Positions 41,000 to 52,866 of a stretch of DNA of 64,000 nucleotides are shown piece after piece (positions within the stretch are counted from its first letter, which is position 1; every line of letters starts with the position of its first letter). The DNA comes from Lepus europaeus. Lineage: Eukaryota; Chordata; Mammalia; Lagomorpha; Leporidae. Made by a program: the position numbers and the translations under genes. The stretch is taken from positions 38,791,468 to 38,855,467 of the forward strand of contig NC_084838.1 in the NCBI RefSeq assembly GCF_033115175.1, given 5' to 3'. A model generated the notes under the pieces. The model did no database searches, was not told the origin of the DNA, and saw nothing but the letters and a program-made list of their open reading frames with translations.

Positions 41000-42205
41000 T
41001 TGATTTGTGAAGAGGGCAAAGGACTGGGCTAGGCTGAAGCCAAGAACTGGGAACTCAGTTCAGGTTTTGCACATAGGTGGCAAGGAACCAACTTTTGAGC
41101 CATCCACTGTTGTTTCTCAGAGTACACACTGGCAGGAAGCTGGATTGGAAGCAGAATAGCCAGCACTTCAACTAGGCACTCCAATTTGTTGTTGTTGTTG
41201 TTTTATTTTTTATGAAAGCTTTTATTTAATAAATATAAATTTCATAAGTACAACTCTTGGATTATAGCAGTTCTTCCTCCCATACCTGCCATCTCACATC
41301 CAAACCATCCCACTGCCTACTCCCTCTCCCATCCCATTCTTCATTAAGATTCCTTTTTAATTATCTTTATATATAGAAGATCAACTCTATACTAAGTAAA
41401 GATTTCAACAGTTTGCATCCACACAGACACACAAAGTGTAAAGTACTGTTTGAAGACTAGTTTTACCGTTAATTCTCATAGTACAACACATTAAGGACAG
41501 AGGTCCCACATGGGGAGCAAGTGCACTCCTGTTGTTGATTTAACAATTGACACTCTTATTTATGATGTCAGTGATCACCCAAGGCTCTTGTCATGAGCTG
41601 CCAAGGCTATGGAAGCCTCTCGAGTTCACAAACTCTGACATTATTTATACAAGGCCATAATCAAAGTGGAAGTTTTCTCCTCCCTTTAGAGAAAGGTACC
41701 TCCTTCTTTGATGGCCCCTTCTTTCCACCCGGATCTCACTCACAGAGATCTTTTATGTAGGTAATTTTTTGACATTGTCTTGGATTTCCATGCCTGAAAT
41801 GCTCTCATGGGATTTTTAGCCAGATCTGAATGCCTTAAGGGCTGAATCTGAGGCCAGAGTGCTGTTTAGGGCATTTGTCATCCTCTGAGTCTGCTGTGTG
41901 TCCTGCTTCCCATGTTGGATTGTTCTCTCCTTTTTAATTCTATCAATTGTTATTATCAGACACTTGGTCTTATTTATGTGATCCCTTTGACACTTATTCC
42001 TATCTTTATGATCAATTATGAACTTAAACTGATCACTTTAACTAGTAAGATGACATTGGTACCTGCCAACTTAATGAGATTTGGAGTTCATGGCAAGTTT
42101 TTAGCTTTACCCTTAGGAGTAAGTCTGAGGGAACGTGGAGGCACTCCAATTTGAGATATAGGCATCCCCAGAGGCATCTAAACTACTATATCAAATGCCT
42201 ACTCC
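41000..42205 (-). mobile_element. Very old SINE split by an L1 3' end
   Basis: Halves 41000-41188 and 42154-42205 (gaagctggattggaagcaga; gcatctaaactactatatca) belong to one diverged reverse SINE. Confidence 0.7.
41189..42138 (-). mobile_element. L1 3' end insertion (950 bp)
   Basis: 5'-truncated lagomorph L1 3' UTR in reverse, from a GTT-rich/A-tail region to about 950 bp in. Perfect 15-bp TSD aggcactccaatttg (41174 and 42139). Confidence 0.95.
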
Positions 42206-42324
42206 AGAGAGGGGATTTTAATGTATGGAATTGGAAGAGGGAGTTATCCATCTGTAAGAATAAATATGCATAAACTGCTAGTGTCTCTGTGTAATAATAT
42301 TTGGGAATAACAGAGATTCCTAGG

Positions 42325-42620
42325 GTAGGCGTTTCGCACAGCAATTAAAACACCACTTGGGGCACCTGCACCCCATATCAGACACCCTGGGTTCAAGTCC
42401 TGGCTCTGCTGTCTGGCTGTACTCTCAGTTCTAGGCAACAGGTGATGATTAAAATGACTGTGTCTCTGACACCCACACTGAGAGACATGGATTAAGTTCC
42501 AAGTTCTTGATTTAAGCCTGGCCCAGTTGTTGTAGGCACTTGAGGAGTGAACCACTAGACAAAGATCTCTCTTTACCTTGCCTCTATCTCTTTGCCTTTC
42601 AAATAAATTTTTAAAAAATT
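42325..42620 (+). mobile_element. Lagomorph SINE, second family
   Basis: taggcgtttcgcacagcaat, ccctgggttcaagtcctgg (B box) to caaataaatttttaaaaa. Same family as the SINE inside the retrocopy at 29310-29474. Confidence 0.8.
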
Positions 42621-42809
42621 TTTAAAAAGATTCTCAAAATATCTATTTTATAATTATTTTGTTTTGAGTGTATTTTATTAAATATATATTTGATCACATT
42701 ATATTTTTGTGTGGAAACTGAGATTGTGTCTTTGGTGTATTTTCCTGCATCACATGGAGAGAGTTGTGATGATGTGTTTTCTGAAAATGATCATACACAT
42801 GTTTCTAGA

Positions 42810-42955
42810 CCAGGAGGAGGGAATTCCTGGTTCCCGGCTTTGACTTGGTCCAGACCTGACTGTTGCAGCCATCTGGGGAATGAACCAGCAGGTGGAAGTG
42901 TTCTCTCTCACTCCTCCCACTCTTTGTTTCAAATAAATAATATTTCTTTAAAAAG
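42810..42955 (+). mobile_element. SINE 3' fragment
   Basis: ccaggaggagggaattcctgg to caaataaataatatttcttt; 5'-truncated. Confidence 0.8.
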
Positions 42956-43082
42956 AGAGAGAAATTAAAATCTGCAGTTTGCTTCAGTGACCTCTTCATA
43001 TGGAGTTTGAAAGTCTTTTTTAAAAATCTGCAATAATTTTTAGCCTTTAAAGAATAATAATATCTATACTCAATTTAATTCC

Positions 43083-43417
43083 TTTTTCTTTTTTTTTTCT
43101 TTTTTCTTTTTTTTTTAATTTGACAGGCAGAGTTAGACAATGAGAGAGACAGAGAGAAAGGTCTTCCTCCCATTGGTTAACCCCACAAATGGCTGCTACG
43201 GCCGGAACTACGCTGATCCGAAGCCAGGAGCCAGGTGCTTCTCCTGGTCTCCCATGCTGGTGCAGGGCCCAAGCACCTGGGCCATCCTCCACTGCCTTCC
43301 CAGGCCACAGCAGAGAGTTGGACTGGAAGAGGGGCAACCAGGACTAGAACCCGGTGCCCATATGGGATGCCGGCACCGCAGGCAGAGGATTAACCAAGTG
43401 AGCCATGACACCAGCCC
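43083..43417 (-). mobile_element. CSINE stack, copy 1
   Basis: First of three head-to-tail reverse SINEs separated by taattcctttttctttt. It has the 'cccatatggg... accgcaggcagaggat' head variant. Confidence 0.95.
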
Positions 43418-43436
43418 CCTAATTCCTTTTTCTTTT

Positions 43437-43824
43437 TTTTTTTAACCTTTTTTTTAAATTTTTTTTAATTTTTATTTATTTATTTATTTATTTATTTTTC
43501 AATTTTTGACAGGCAGAGTGGACAGTGTGAGAGAGAGACAGAGAAAAAGATCTTCCTTTGCTGTTGGTTCACCCTCCAATGGCCACCGCGGCTGGCGCAC
43601 TACAGCCGGCGCACTGCGCTGATCTGAAGCCAGGAGCCAGGTGCTTCTCCTGGTCTCCCATGGGGTGCAGGGGCCCAAGCACCTGGGCCATCCTCCACTG
43701 CCTCCCCAGGCCACAGCAGAGAGCTGGACTGGAAGAGGAGCAACCAGGACTAGAACCCGGTGCCCATATGGGATGCCGGCACCGCAGGCAGAGGATTAAC
43801 CAAGTGATCCACAGCGCCAGCCCC
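43437..43824 (-). mobile_element. CSINE stack, copy 2 (mosaic)
   Basis: Tail half is nearly identical to copy 3 (cgcactacagccggcgcact), head half nearly identical to copy 1 (cccatatgggatgccggcac). The switch lies about 43690-43740. Confidence 0.95.
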
Positions 43825-43843
43825 CTAATTCCTTTTTCTTTTT

Positions 43844-44213
43844 TTTTTTAACTTTTTTTTTTATTTTTTTTAATTTTTATTTATTTATTTTTTTTTTAAT
43901 TTTTGACAGGCAGAGTGGACAGTGAGAGAGAGAGACAGAGAGAAAGATCTTCCTTTGCCGTTGGTTCACCCTCCAATGGCCACCGCGGCCGGCGCACTAC
44001 AGCCGGCGCACTGCGCTGATCTGAAGCCAGGAGCCAGGTGCTTCTCCTGGTCTCCCATGGGGTGCAGGGCCCAAGAACTTGGGCCATCCTCCACTGCACT
44101 CTCTGGCCACAGCAGAGAGCTGGCCTGGAAGAGGGGCAACTGGGACAGAATCCAGTGCCCCGACCGGGACTAGAACCCGGTGTGCCAGCGCCTATTGAGC
44201 CGCGGCGCTGGCC
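43844..44213 (-). mobile_element. CSINE stack, copy 3
   Basis: Third SINE of the stack; its head lacks about 20 bp (after gtgccagcgcc). The right flank ctaattcctttttcttt closes the array. Confidence 0.95.
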
Positions 44214-44744
44214 CTAATTCCTTTTTCTTTAAACTATGATTGATTTGTCTCAAGATGATGTCACGGTTTTACTGGTTTCACAGCACTATGGACAATGTGT
44301 TTCTCACTGAGTAGCTTTTTATCAGGCTCCTGGTAGCTCTTTAGGTCTTGACCTTGATGTTCCTGTGTCTGACCGTCATTGCTCAGTTCTGACAAGAATC
44401 TTACTAGGACACTTTAGAGAGAATCCTTCACCCTCAATTTCTCAAAACCCTTGATATCTCATCAAATTCCTCATCCCTCACTCTTGGTATCTGATCACCC
44501 TGTCCTGCCTTCAGCAAGCATCCTGTTAGATCTGTCTAACCAGAACCCTCCTACCCCTGATGATTTTTGGTAAATCTCCATCCACCGACCTGACCCTTCT
44601 CTGTGGTTATAACCGCCCCCCCCCTGCCCCAGTCCATGCTGTATTCAGAATGGAGCCCAGTTCTGTTTTAAAGTCTCTTTTAATAAACCTTCCACTATTG
44701 TGCAATAGTTCCTAATACCTGTTTACTACTAAAAAAAAAAAAAG
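44214..44744 (+). repeat. Possible old LTR, unclassified
   Basis: C-rich block (44608-44632), then aataaacc (44682-44689) and an A-rich end resemble an LTR polyadenylation region. Not assigned to a family. Confidence 0.3.
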
Positions 44745-45119
44745 TAGCATTTTGCAGAAACTGATAAGCTGATCTAAAATTCATGGGAAATTCAAGGGAC
44801 TCTGAACAACCAAAACAGACTTGAGAAAGAATGACAAAATTGGAGGAGTCCTACTTTCCCATTTCAAAACTTAGTACCAAGCTTCAGGAACCAAGATACT
44901 GCAATACTGGAACAAAGGTAAACATATACATGAATGAAATGTTACTGAGAATCCAGAAGCAGACTCACACTTACATGGTCCATTACTATTTGACAAGGGT
45001 GCCAAGACAATGCAATAAAGAAAATAAAGGTGCTGGGATAACCTGATATCCACATGCAAAAGAATGAAATTGGACCCAATCTCCTACAATACATAAAAAT
45101 TTAACTTTAACAGAGACCA
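44745..45119 (+). repeat. Old L1 (L1M-like) ORF2 remnant
   Basis: ctaaaattcatgggaaattc, gacaaaattggaggagtcc: plus-strand L1 ORF2 reverse-transcriptase region, no intact frame. Confidence 0.75.
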
Positions 45120-45711
45120 TACCAGGGGTGTTAGGGCAAAAGAAAAGATATCAAATACTTGTACAAGTATGCTGTCTCACAAATGTAGTCAAAACTCTTG
45201 CCTTTTCAGGATCGATGCAGGCTAAAATATTCAGAGGCCTTCCAATTTTCACTTACAATCAAGGTAGAATAAAAATGAATAGATTTGCCTTCTGCCTAGA
45301 ACCTACTGACAAAAAGAAAAAAAAACAGACAAATGTAATTCTAGTCACTGGACATCAATCAAAAAAGGACTGTGGTCCTCAGGAGATGAGGGAAGAGGGG
45401 ATCGAGAAGAGCCCTTCAATTTTTCCTAGCTTAGTGCCCCGAGAGAGATTCCAGGATATGGAGATGAAAACCCAGGAGAAGCATAGTGGAATCCCTGAAC
45501 TTAAGTAAGAGATGAGACTCTAAATAAAGCAAGTGGCTAAAAAATAGAATTAAATTTAAAAATAGAATTTTAAAAAATAAAAAAAAAATGAACTTCTGAC
45601 AACTTCAAGCAACCTAACATGCCTATAATTGGAGTCAAAGAAATAGAGGGAGGTAATGGAAGCAAAAAAAATATGAAAAAAGATATTTGAAAAAAATAAC
45701 TAAATTATTTT
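45120..45711 (+). other. Unassigned stretch with a 126-codon ORF
   Basis: ORF 45128-45508 has no recognised domain, no signal peptide and a Lys-rich middle. It sits between L1 ORF2 fossils and is probably non-functional or L1-derived. Confidence 0.3.
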
Positions 45712-46031
45712 TTAAAAGATTATATTTATTTATTTGAGAGGTAGCATTACAGACAGTGAGAAGGAGAGACAGAGAGAAAGGTCTTCCTTCTGTTGGTTCA
45801 CTCCCCAGATGGCTGCAACGACCGGATCTACACCAATCCAAGCCAGGAGCTTTTTCTGGGTCTCCCACGTGGGTTCAGGGGTCCAAGGACTTGGGGCATC
45901 TTCTACTACTTTCCCAGGCCATAGCAGAGAGCTGGATTCAAGGGAGGAGCAGCTGGGACACAAACCAGTGCCCATATGGGAATCCGGCGCCACAGACGGA
46001 GGCTTAGCCGACTATACCACAGCACCGACCC
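45712..46031 (-). mobile_element. CSINE (older)
   Basis: aaaagattatatttatttat to accacagcaccgaccc. Confidence 0.9.
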
Positions 46032-46325
46032 ACACATTTTATTCTTAAAATCTCAGCAAGCTAGGGAAAGAATTCCTTTATGTAGTAAAGGACATCTATA
46101 AAAACTCCATGGCTAATATTATATTTAATGGTAAAAATACTAGATGCCTGTCCTCTAAGATTAGTAACAATACAAGGATATTCACTCACCACTTCCGTTC
46201 AGCATTATGCTGGAGCTTCTAATCAGTGCTTTGAGGCAAAGAAAAGAAAAGGCATCCAGGTTGGAAATAAAATTGCCTTTAACCACAGATAACATGATCA
46301 TCTATGTTAAAAACCCTTAGTATTG

Positions 46326-46563
46326 GGGTTGGCACTGTGGCATAGCAGGTAAAGCCACTGCTTGCAGTGCTGGCATTGTATACAGGCTGCTCCACTTCCA
46401 ATCCAGCTCTCTGCTATGGCCTGGCAAAGTAGTAGAAAATGGCTCAAGTCCTTGGGCCCCTGCATCCACATGGGAGACTTGGAAAAAGCTCCTGGCTCCT
46501 GGCTTGGGATCAGTTCAGCTCCAGCCGTTGTGGCCATCTGGGGAGTGAGCCAGCAGATGGAAG

Positions 46564-46616
<53 letters not shown>

Positions 46617-46645
46617 TGCCTCTCTGTAAAAAACAAAAAACAAAC
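46326..46645 (+). mobile_element. CSINE (older) with CT tract
   Basis: gggttggcactgtggcatag; CT repeat 46567-46612; flanked by tagtatt/tagtatc. Confidence 0.93.
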
Positions 46646-47233
46646 AACCCTGTAGTATCTGGAAAAAAAAAAAAGCTACTAGAACTACTAAGTGAATTTA
46701 TCAAGGTTTTAAGATACAAAGTCAATATGTAAAAATTGTGTTTCTGTTTATTAGCAACAAACAATTGGAAATTGAAATATGAAAATATCATAAATGTGAA
46801 ATACTCAGGGATAAATCTAAAAACATGTGCAATACCAATACACTGGCTTTCAAATAAAAAAAAAAACTACAGTAATCATGATAGCATGGTGTTGGCATAA
46901 ATACAGACAAACAGATCAAACAAAAAGAATCAAGAATCCAGATACAGACCTATTGTATGGACAGCTGGTTTCCAATAAAGAGGCAAATAGTGCTAGGAAC
47001 AATATGTGAAAAATGGACTTCAATGTATACTTCATACCATATACAAAAATTTACTCAAAATGTATCATAGATTCAACATGTAGGCCTAAAACCATAAACT
47101 TCATGAAAGAAAATGTGTGACCTTGGGTTAGGCAGTTTCTTAGAACTCCAAAAGTATGAGCCATAAAAAAACGAAGTGGATAAGTTGTACATCATCAAAA
47201 TTTAAAAATGTCTCCCCTTTGAAAGACAATGTT

Positions 47234-47586
47234 GGGGGTGGCATTGTGGCACAGTGTGTTAAGCAGTCATTTACAGTGCCGGCATCCAGTATGGGCACCA
47301 GTTTTAGTCCCAGCTGTTCCACTTCTGATCCAGCTCTCTGCCAATGACCTGGAAAAGCAGCAAAAGATGGCCAAAATCCATGGGCCCTGCACCCACATGG
47401 GAGACCCAGATGGAGTGCCTGGCTCCTGTCTTTGGCTTGGCCCACCTCTAGCTATTGTGGCCATTTGGGGAATGAGCCAGTGGATGAAAGTGTTTCCCTC
47501 TCTCTAACTCTGCCTTCCAAATAAATGAATCTATCTTTAAAAATCAAAAAAAAAAAAAAAAAGAAAGAAAGAAAGAAAGAAAAAAT
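47234..47586 (+). mobile_element. CSINE (older)
   Basis: gggggtggcattgtggcaca to ccaaataaatgaatctatct, then A-rich tail with (GAAA)n. Confidence 0.92.
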
Positions 47587-47735
47587 GTTAAGTGAATGAG
47601 AATGCAAGTCATAGAGTGGAGGAAATATTTATATATCTGACAAAGCACATATATCCAGAATATATTAAAGGCCCTCAAATTCAAAAATAAGAAAAGAATC
47701 CAATTTAATAGGAGGAAGAATTTGACCATGCACTT

Positions 47736-48242
47736 CACCATAAAATTGGTGATGGGTAGTTTGTATTGTGCCCCAAGGCCTTTGCTATGACTATAGTGCA
47801 CTCACTTAGAGCCCTGGGAGTTAAGAGGATTTCCCCAGTTCCTGTCTGTATTACTATTGCTGCATAACCAGTTACCCCAAAAAATGCCAGTTAAGACAAC
47901 ACACATTTATTATCATCTCATGATATCTATAGGTCAAGAATCAAGGCATAGCTTACGTGGGTCCTCAGCCTCACAGTCTCTCACAAGGCCAAAATCAAAG
48001 TGTCAGCCCAGGGACTGTGGTCTCCTCTGGAGGATCTGCTCCCCAACTCACTCAGTCGTCGTTGGAAAGATTCAGTTCCTCTCTGGCAGTTTAACACAGG
48101 CTGCCCTCAGTACCTTGCCATGTAGGCCTTTCCAAGATGGCAGCTTGTTTCACAAAAGTATGAACACCAAAAAGGCAATAGGGAGAGTCAGCTGGCAGGT
48201 CCCAAATAATGATCTTTTGTAACCTCATCATAGACACTCTTT
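47736..48242 (+). repeat. Ancient interspersed repeat, family uncertain
   Basis: ttactattgctgcataacca, cacatttattatcatctcat, tctctcacaaggccaaaatc: a widespread mammalian repeat consensus I recognise but cannot name with confidence. Confidence 0.55.
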
Positions 48243-48257
48243 AATATTCTGTTGGTC

Positions 48258-48579
48258 GGGCCAGTGCTGTGGCTCACTTGGTTAATCCTCCGCCTACAGC
48301 ACTGGCGTCCCTTTCGGGCACTGGGTTCTAGTCCTGGTTGTTCCTCTTCCAGTCCAGCTCTCTGCTGTGGCCTGGGAAGGCAGTGGAGGATGGCCCAAGT
48401 CCTTGGGAGGACTAGGAGGAAGCACCTGGCTCCTGGCTTCGGATCAGCATAGTGCTGGCCGTAGCAGCCATTTGTGGGGTGAACCAATGGGAGGAAGACC
48501 TTTGTCTCTCTCTTTCTCTCTCACTGTCTAAAACTCTACCTGTCAAATAAATTAAAAAAAAAAAAAAAAGAAAAGAAAA
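48258..48579 (+). mobile_element. CSINE
   Basis: gggccagtgctgtggctcac to tgtcaaataaattaaaaaa; perfect TSD aatattctgttggtc (48243 and 48580). Deletion inside the body (gtccttgggaggactagg). Confidence 0.96.
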
Positions 48580-48726
48580 AATATTCTGTTGGTCAGGACA
48601 AGTTATTTGGGGGGAGGGAATTATACAATGCCATGAGTAACAGGAGGCCTTAGAAAATCCAGTTCTTTGAGTCAGGTTATGTTTGTTTTCTGAAATTCAA
48701 ATATATTTCCTTCTAAATAATATTTT

Positions 48727-49046
48727 GGGGGCTGGCACTGTGACGTAGCATGTAAAGCCACTGCCTGCAGTTCCAGCATCCCATGTGAGTGCTGGTTCAA
48801 GTCCTGGCTGCTCCACTTCTGATCCAGCTCTCTGCTATCGCCTGGGAGAGCAGTAAAAGATGGCCCAAGTCCCTGGGTGCCTGTACCCGTGTGGGAGACC
48901 TGGAAGAAGCTCCTGGCTCCTGGCTTTGGATCAGCTCAGCTCTGGCCATTTGTGGTCATTTAGGGAGTGAACCAGAAGATGGAAAACCTCTCTCTGTAAC
49001 TCTGTCTTTCAAATAAATAAAATAAATCTTTTTTTTTAAAAAAAAG
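48727..49046 (+). mobile_element. CSINE (older)
   Basis: ggggctggcactgtgacgta to caaataaataaaataaatct. Confidence 0.93.
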
Positions 49047-49183
49047 GAACCAAAGCAAAATGTTTAAAAAAAAAAAAAAAGAAAAACTACTGTTGATCCA
49101 TGGGATGCCAGCATCACAGGTGGATGTTTAACCTGCTGTGCCACACGTTTATATTTGTTTATATGTTTATATTTTAATTGATT

Positions 49184-49510
49184 AATTATTTTATTTATCT
49201 GAAAAGTAGACACCCAGAAAGAGGGAGAAAGACAGACAGACAGACAGATATCTCCCATCCACCGATTCACTCCCCAAATGCCGCAAAAGCTGGGTCTGGG
49301 CCAAGCCAAAACCAGGAGTCAGGAACTCACTCCAGGTCTCCCGTGGGAGTGGCAGTGACCCAAGCACTTGAGCCATGACTACTGCATCTGAGGTGTGCAT
49401 TAGCAGGAAGCTAGAATTGGGAGTGAAGCCAGAACTTGAGCCCAGGCATTCTGATACAGAATGTGGCCATTCCATGCAGCATCCTAACCACTACCCTGAA
49501 TGCCCACCCC
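49184..49510 (-). mobile_element. Very old SINE with (GACA)n
   Basis: ttattttatttatctgaaaa, (GACA)n at 49231-49247, to gaatgcccacccc. A separate SINE head remnant lies at 49096-49148. Confidence 0.75.
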
Positions 49511-49614
49511 ACCAATCACACAGGCTCTATAGACTGACAATTCTGTTCTTGTATCACTCCGATCAAGGGCAAAATTGACCTCATACCTCATGATATTGTA
49601 TTTTAGAGATAACA

Positions 49615-50003
49615 ATTTTTTTAAAGATTTATTTATTTATTTGAAGGACAGAGTTATAGAGAGGCTGAGACTGAGGTAGAGAGAAGTCTTCCATCTGCTG
49701 GTTCACTCCCCAAGTGGCTGCAACAGCCAGAGCTGCACCTATCCAAATCCAGGAGATATCCAAAGCTATATCACTCTTTCTGGATATGTCTACCTTTCAG
49801 ATAAATAAAAGGTTTCTAAGGAGCTTCTTCCATGTCTCCCATACGGGTGCAGGGGTCCAAAGACTTGGGCCTTCTTTTACTGCTTTCCCAGGCCATACCA
49901 GAGAACTGGATCAGAAGAGGAGCAGCCAGGACTTGAACTGGTGCCCATATGGGATGCTGGAACTGCAGGCGGCGGCTTTACCCGCTATGCCACAGTGCAG
50001 GCC
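49615..50003 (-). mobile_element. CSINE with a small internal insertion
   Basis: Body interrupted between aaatccaggag and gagcttcttcc by about 63 bp (49756-49818) that looks like a plus-strand SINE tail (acctttcagataaataaa). Outer TSD gagataac on both sides. Confidence 0.85.
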
Positions 50004-50338
50004 CTGAGATAACCATCTTTCAATCGAAAGACAAAAGTGGAGCTCTTTAATCAAAATAATCCTAAGGCTGTGTTTTTTACATTGTAGGCCCAGGCCCATT
50101 AGTAAATCATGAAATCATATTAGAGAGTCAATGAGTCAATATCAGAGTTATTATAATGAAATAGGATAGAGAGGAAATAAAATATCAAAGAACAGCACAT
50201 CTAGTAAAAGTATGATTGTTTCACAAAACTTTTAGTTATAGTTCTAAAAACATTTAAAATATATGTATAGGGTTACATTATAAACTCTTACTGTGCATCA
50301 CAACAAAAAATATGAAAAACATATCATGAAAGGTTTCT

Positions 50339-50670
50339 TTTTTTTTTTTTTTTTTGACAGGCAGAGTGGACAGTGAGAGAGAGAGACAGAGAGAAAGGTC
50401 TTCCTTTTTGCCGTTCGTTCACCCTCCAATGGCCGCTGCGACCGGCGCATCGCACTGATCCGATGGCAGGAGCCAGGTGCTTCTCCTGGTCTCCCATGGG
50501 GTGCAGAGCCCAAGAACTTGGGCCATCCTCCACTGCACTCCCTGGCCACAGCAGAGAGCTGGCCTGGAAGAGGGGCAACCGGGACAGAATCTGGCACCCC
50601 GACCAGGACTAGAACCCGGTGTGCCGGCGCCGCAAGGCCGAGGATTAGCCTATTGAGCCGCGGCGCCGGC
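50339..50670 (-). mobile_element. CSINE (young)
   Basis: Perfect TSD catgaaaggtttct (50325 and 50671); intact head ccgcggcgccggc. Confidence 0.97.
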
Positions 50671-50799
50671 CATGAAAGGTTTCTAAAGAAAACACTGTGT
50701 AACTGGTCATTAGGAAATAAGCAGTGAAGCATTGTGTCCAGTTTTGCATTTTCCCTCTCGGTTTGCCTATTCCTGTCCATTGGGAATGGAGATGGCCAA

Positions 50800-52395
50800 A
50801 GATCTATAGTCAACAAGAACAACAGGTACAAAAACAAAAACCCCAAATCAAAAGTGGTCAATGGACTTGGATAGACATTTCTCCAAAGAAGATACACAAA
50901 TGGCCAGTAAGCACATGAAAGATGGTCAACATCATTAGTCATTAGAGAAATGCAAATCAAAACCACAATGAGATACCACTTCACATCCAGAATGGCTATT
51001 ATCAAAAAAAGCAAAACAAAAGCCACAATTATGGTGTAGTGGGTAAATCCTCCACCTGCAATGCAGGCATCCCATATGGGCACCAATTCATGTCTCAGCT
51101 ACTCCACTTCTGATCCAGCTCCCTATTAAAGGCCTGGGAAAAGCAGCATAAGATGATCCAAGTGTTTGGGCCCCTGCCACCCATGAGGGAGACCCAGATG
51201 AGGCTTCTGGCTCCTGGCTTCTGCCTGGCCTAACACTGGCTGTTGCCGCCATCTACAGAGTGAACCAGTGGATGGAATGGAATCTCTCTCCCTCTCTCTC
51301 TCTTTCTCTTTTTCCCTCTCTCCATGTAACTCTGACTTTCAAAATAAATAAGTAAAATCTTTTTTAAAAAATGTTCACAAGAAGAAACTGGAACCCTGGT
51401 GCTTTACTGGTAGGAATGTGAAATAGTACAACCACTGTTGAAAACTTAGTAAGTTACTTAATTTGACAATCCCTCTAGAAGTTAAATATATAATTATCAT
51501 AGAGATCCACTAATTCCACTCCTAGGTATAGACTTAAAGGAAAAGTAAGCAATATCTCTAACAGACACTTGTACACCAATGTTCATAGTAGCATTATTCA
51601 CAATAGTCAGAAGGCAGAAATAAGCTAGGCACACATTAACAGATGAATGGATAAGCAAAATGAGGTATGTGCATACAAAGGAATAGTATTTAGCCATAAA
51701 GGGAATGAAAGTCTGATACATGCTACAACATGGATAACACAGGTATTATGCTAATCAAAGTGTCACAAATATTGTATGATTTCACTTATATAAATTACCT
51801 AGAATAAGCAAATTCATAGAAAGTAGAAATTACCAGGGTCTGGAGTAGGAGAGGGGGGAATGGTGAGTTATTATTTAGTAAGTACAGAGTTTCTTTCTGG
51901 ATTGGTGAAAACGTGTTGGAAATTATGATGGCCATACAACATTGCGAATGCACTTAATGCCACTGAATTCTACTTTGTAAATGGTTAAAATGGCATGAAC
52001 TTTATGTTATATATTTTTAACCCAAATTTTCCCAAAACAATCAGTTTTTGCCAGTGATTTACAGAGAAGGAGAAAGGGATGAATAAGTGGCACTGAAATT
52101 ATTCTGTGGGATTCTATAATAGTGTACATATGTGATTATACATTGGTCAAAACTCATATATTACCCAAAAAGAAAACCCAATATAAACAGTGTATATTAG
52201 TTAATAATAATGTATCCATATTGGCTCATCAATTGTGATAAATGAACCACAGCAATGCAAGATAATATTAAGGGGAAACTGTATGTTTGCCAGCCAGGCA
52301 CAGGAAGAAGGTATATGGGAACTCTGTACTTTTCACTAAATCTTCCTGCAAACATAAAATGCTCTAAAAGTAAGTTTTTAAAAAGATTATAATAT
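50800..52395 (+). repeat. Old L1M 3' end, interrupted by a SINE
   Basis: Plus-strand L1M end of ORF2 and 3' UTR (gaaatgcaaatcaaaaccac; tattcacaatagtcagaag; atatgggaactctgtacttt), ending with tctaaaagtaagttttt. Confidence 0.8.
51022..51370 (+). mobile_element. CSINE (older) in L1M
   Basis: gccacaattatggtgtagtg to aaaataaataagtaaaatct. Confidence 0.9.
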
Positions 52396-52866
52396 AAATA
52401 TTTTTAGAATTTACTTTTTTCACTACTAGCTCATACATTAATTTCTTTCCAGGAATTCGCCTGGACAGGAAAATGTAAATACAGGGTGCTAATAGGAAGG
52501 TTGGCTAAAAATGAGGCTGTTGACAGAGAGTGAGAGTCAGAGGAAGATTTAGGGCAGGGGATGTTCTACTTCAAGTCCCACAGAGGAGAGGGACTAGAAG
52601 CCAATGGGGGCAGATGACTGGGTGGTCTGAACACCTCACTCAAGGCTGGGATTTTGAGCCTGATCAGAGTTTCTGCTCCTGGTCAGAAAGTAGCAGCCCC
52701 CTGCTGGCAAGAAGCTGGCATGACAGGACTGAACAAAGCAAGATTAGGTCTCACATGTTCACCCCTTTGCTCAGCGTGTTGCATGACCTCCTTGCTAGGG
52801 TGTAATGAGCAGGGACAGAAGTTGAGCAGTCGTGGAGGTCAGTTGCCTGAAATCACCTCTGGGATG
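52396..52866. other. Intergenic sequence, nothing assigned
   Basis: Not alignable to unit A and no family recognised; the left border of unit B is at its right end. Confidence 0.5.

Larger units (their letters stand above)
46032..47735 (+). repeat. Old L1 (L1M-like) ORF2, interrupted by SINEs
   Basis: Plus-strand ORF2 fossil (atggtaaaaatactagatgc; agcatggtgttggcataaat; aatggacttcaatgtatact). Carries SINEs at 46326 and 47234. Confidence 0.8.

Noticed and set aside
45128-45508. 126-codon plus-strand ORF
   Set aside because: No recognised family; embedded in L1 ORF2 fossils. Kept only as an unassigned stretch.
50298-51086. 262-codon minus-strand ORF
   Set aside because: Its C-terminal half is the CSINE at 50339-50670 read antisense and the rest is old L1M sequence; no independent protein.
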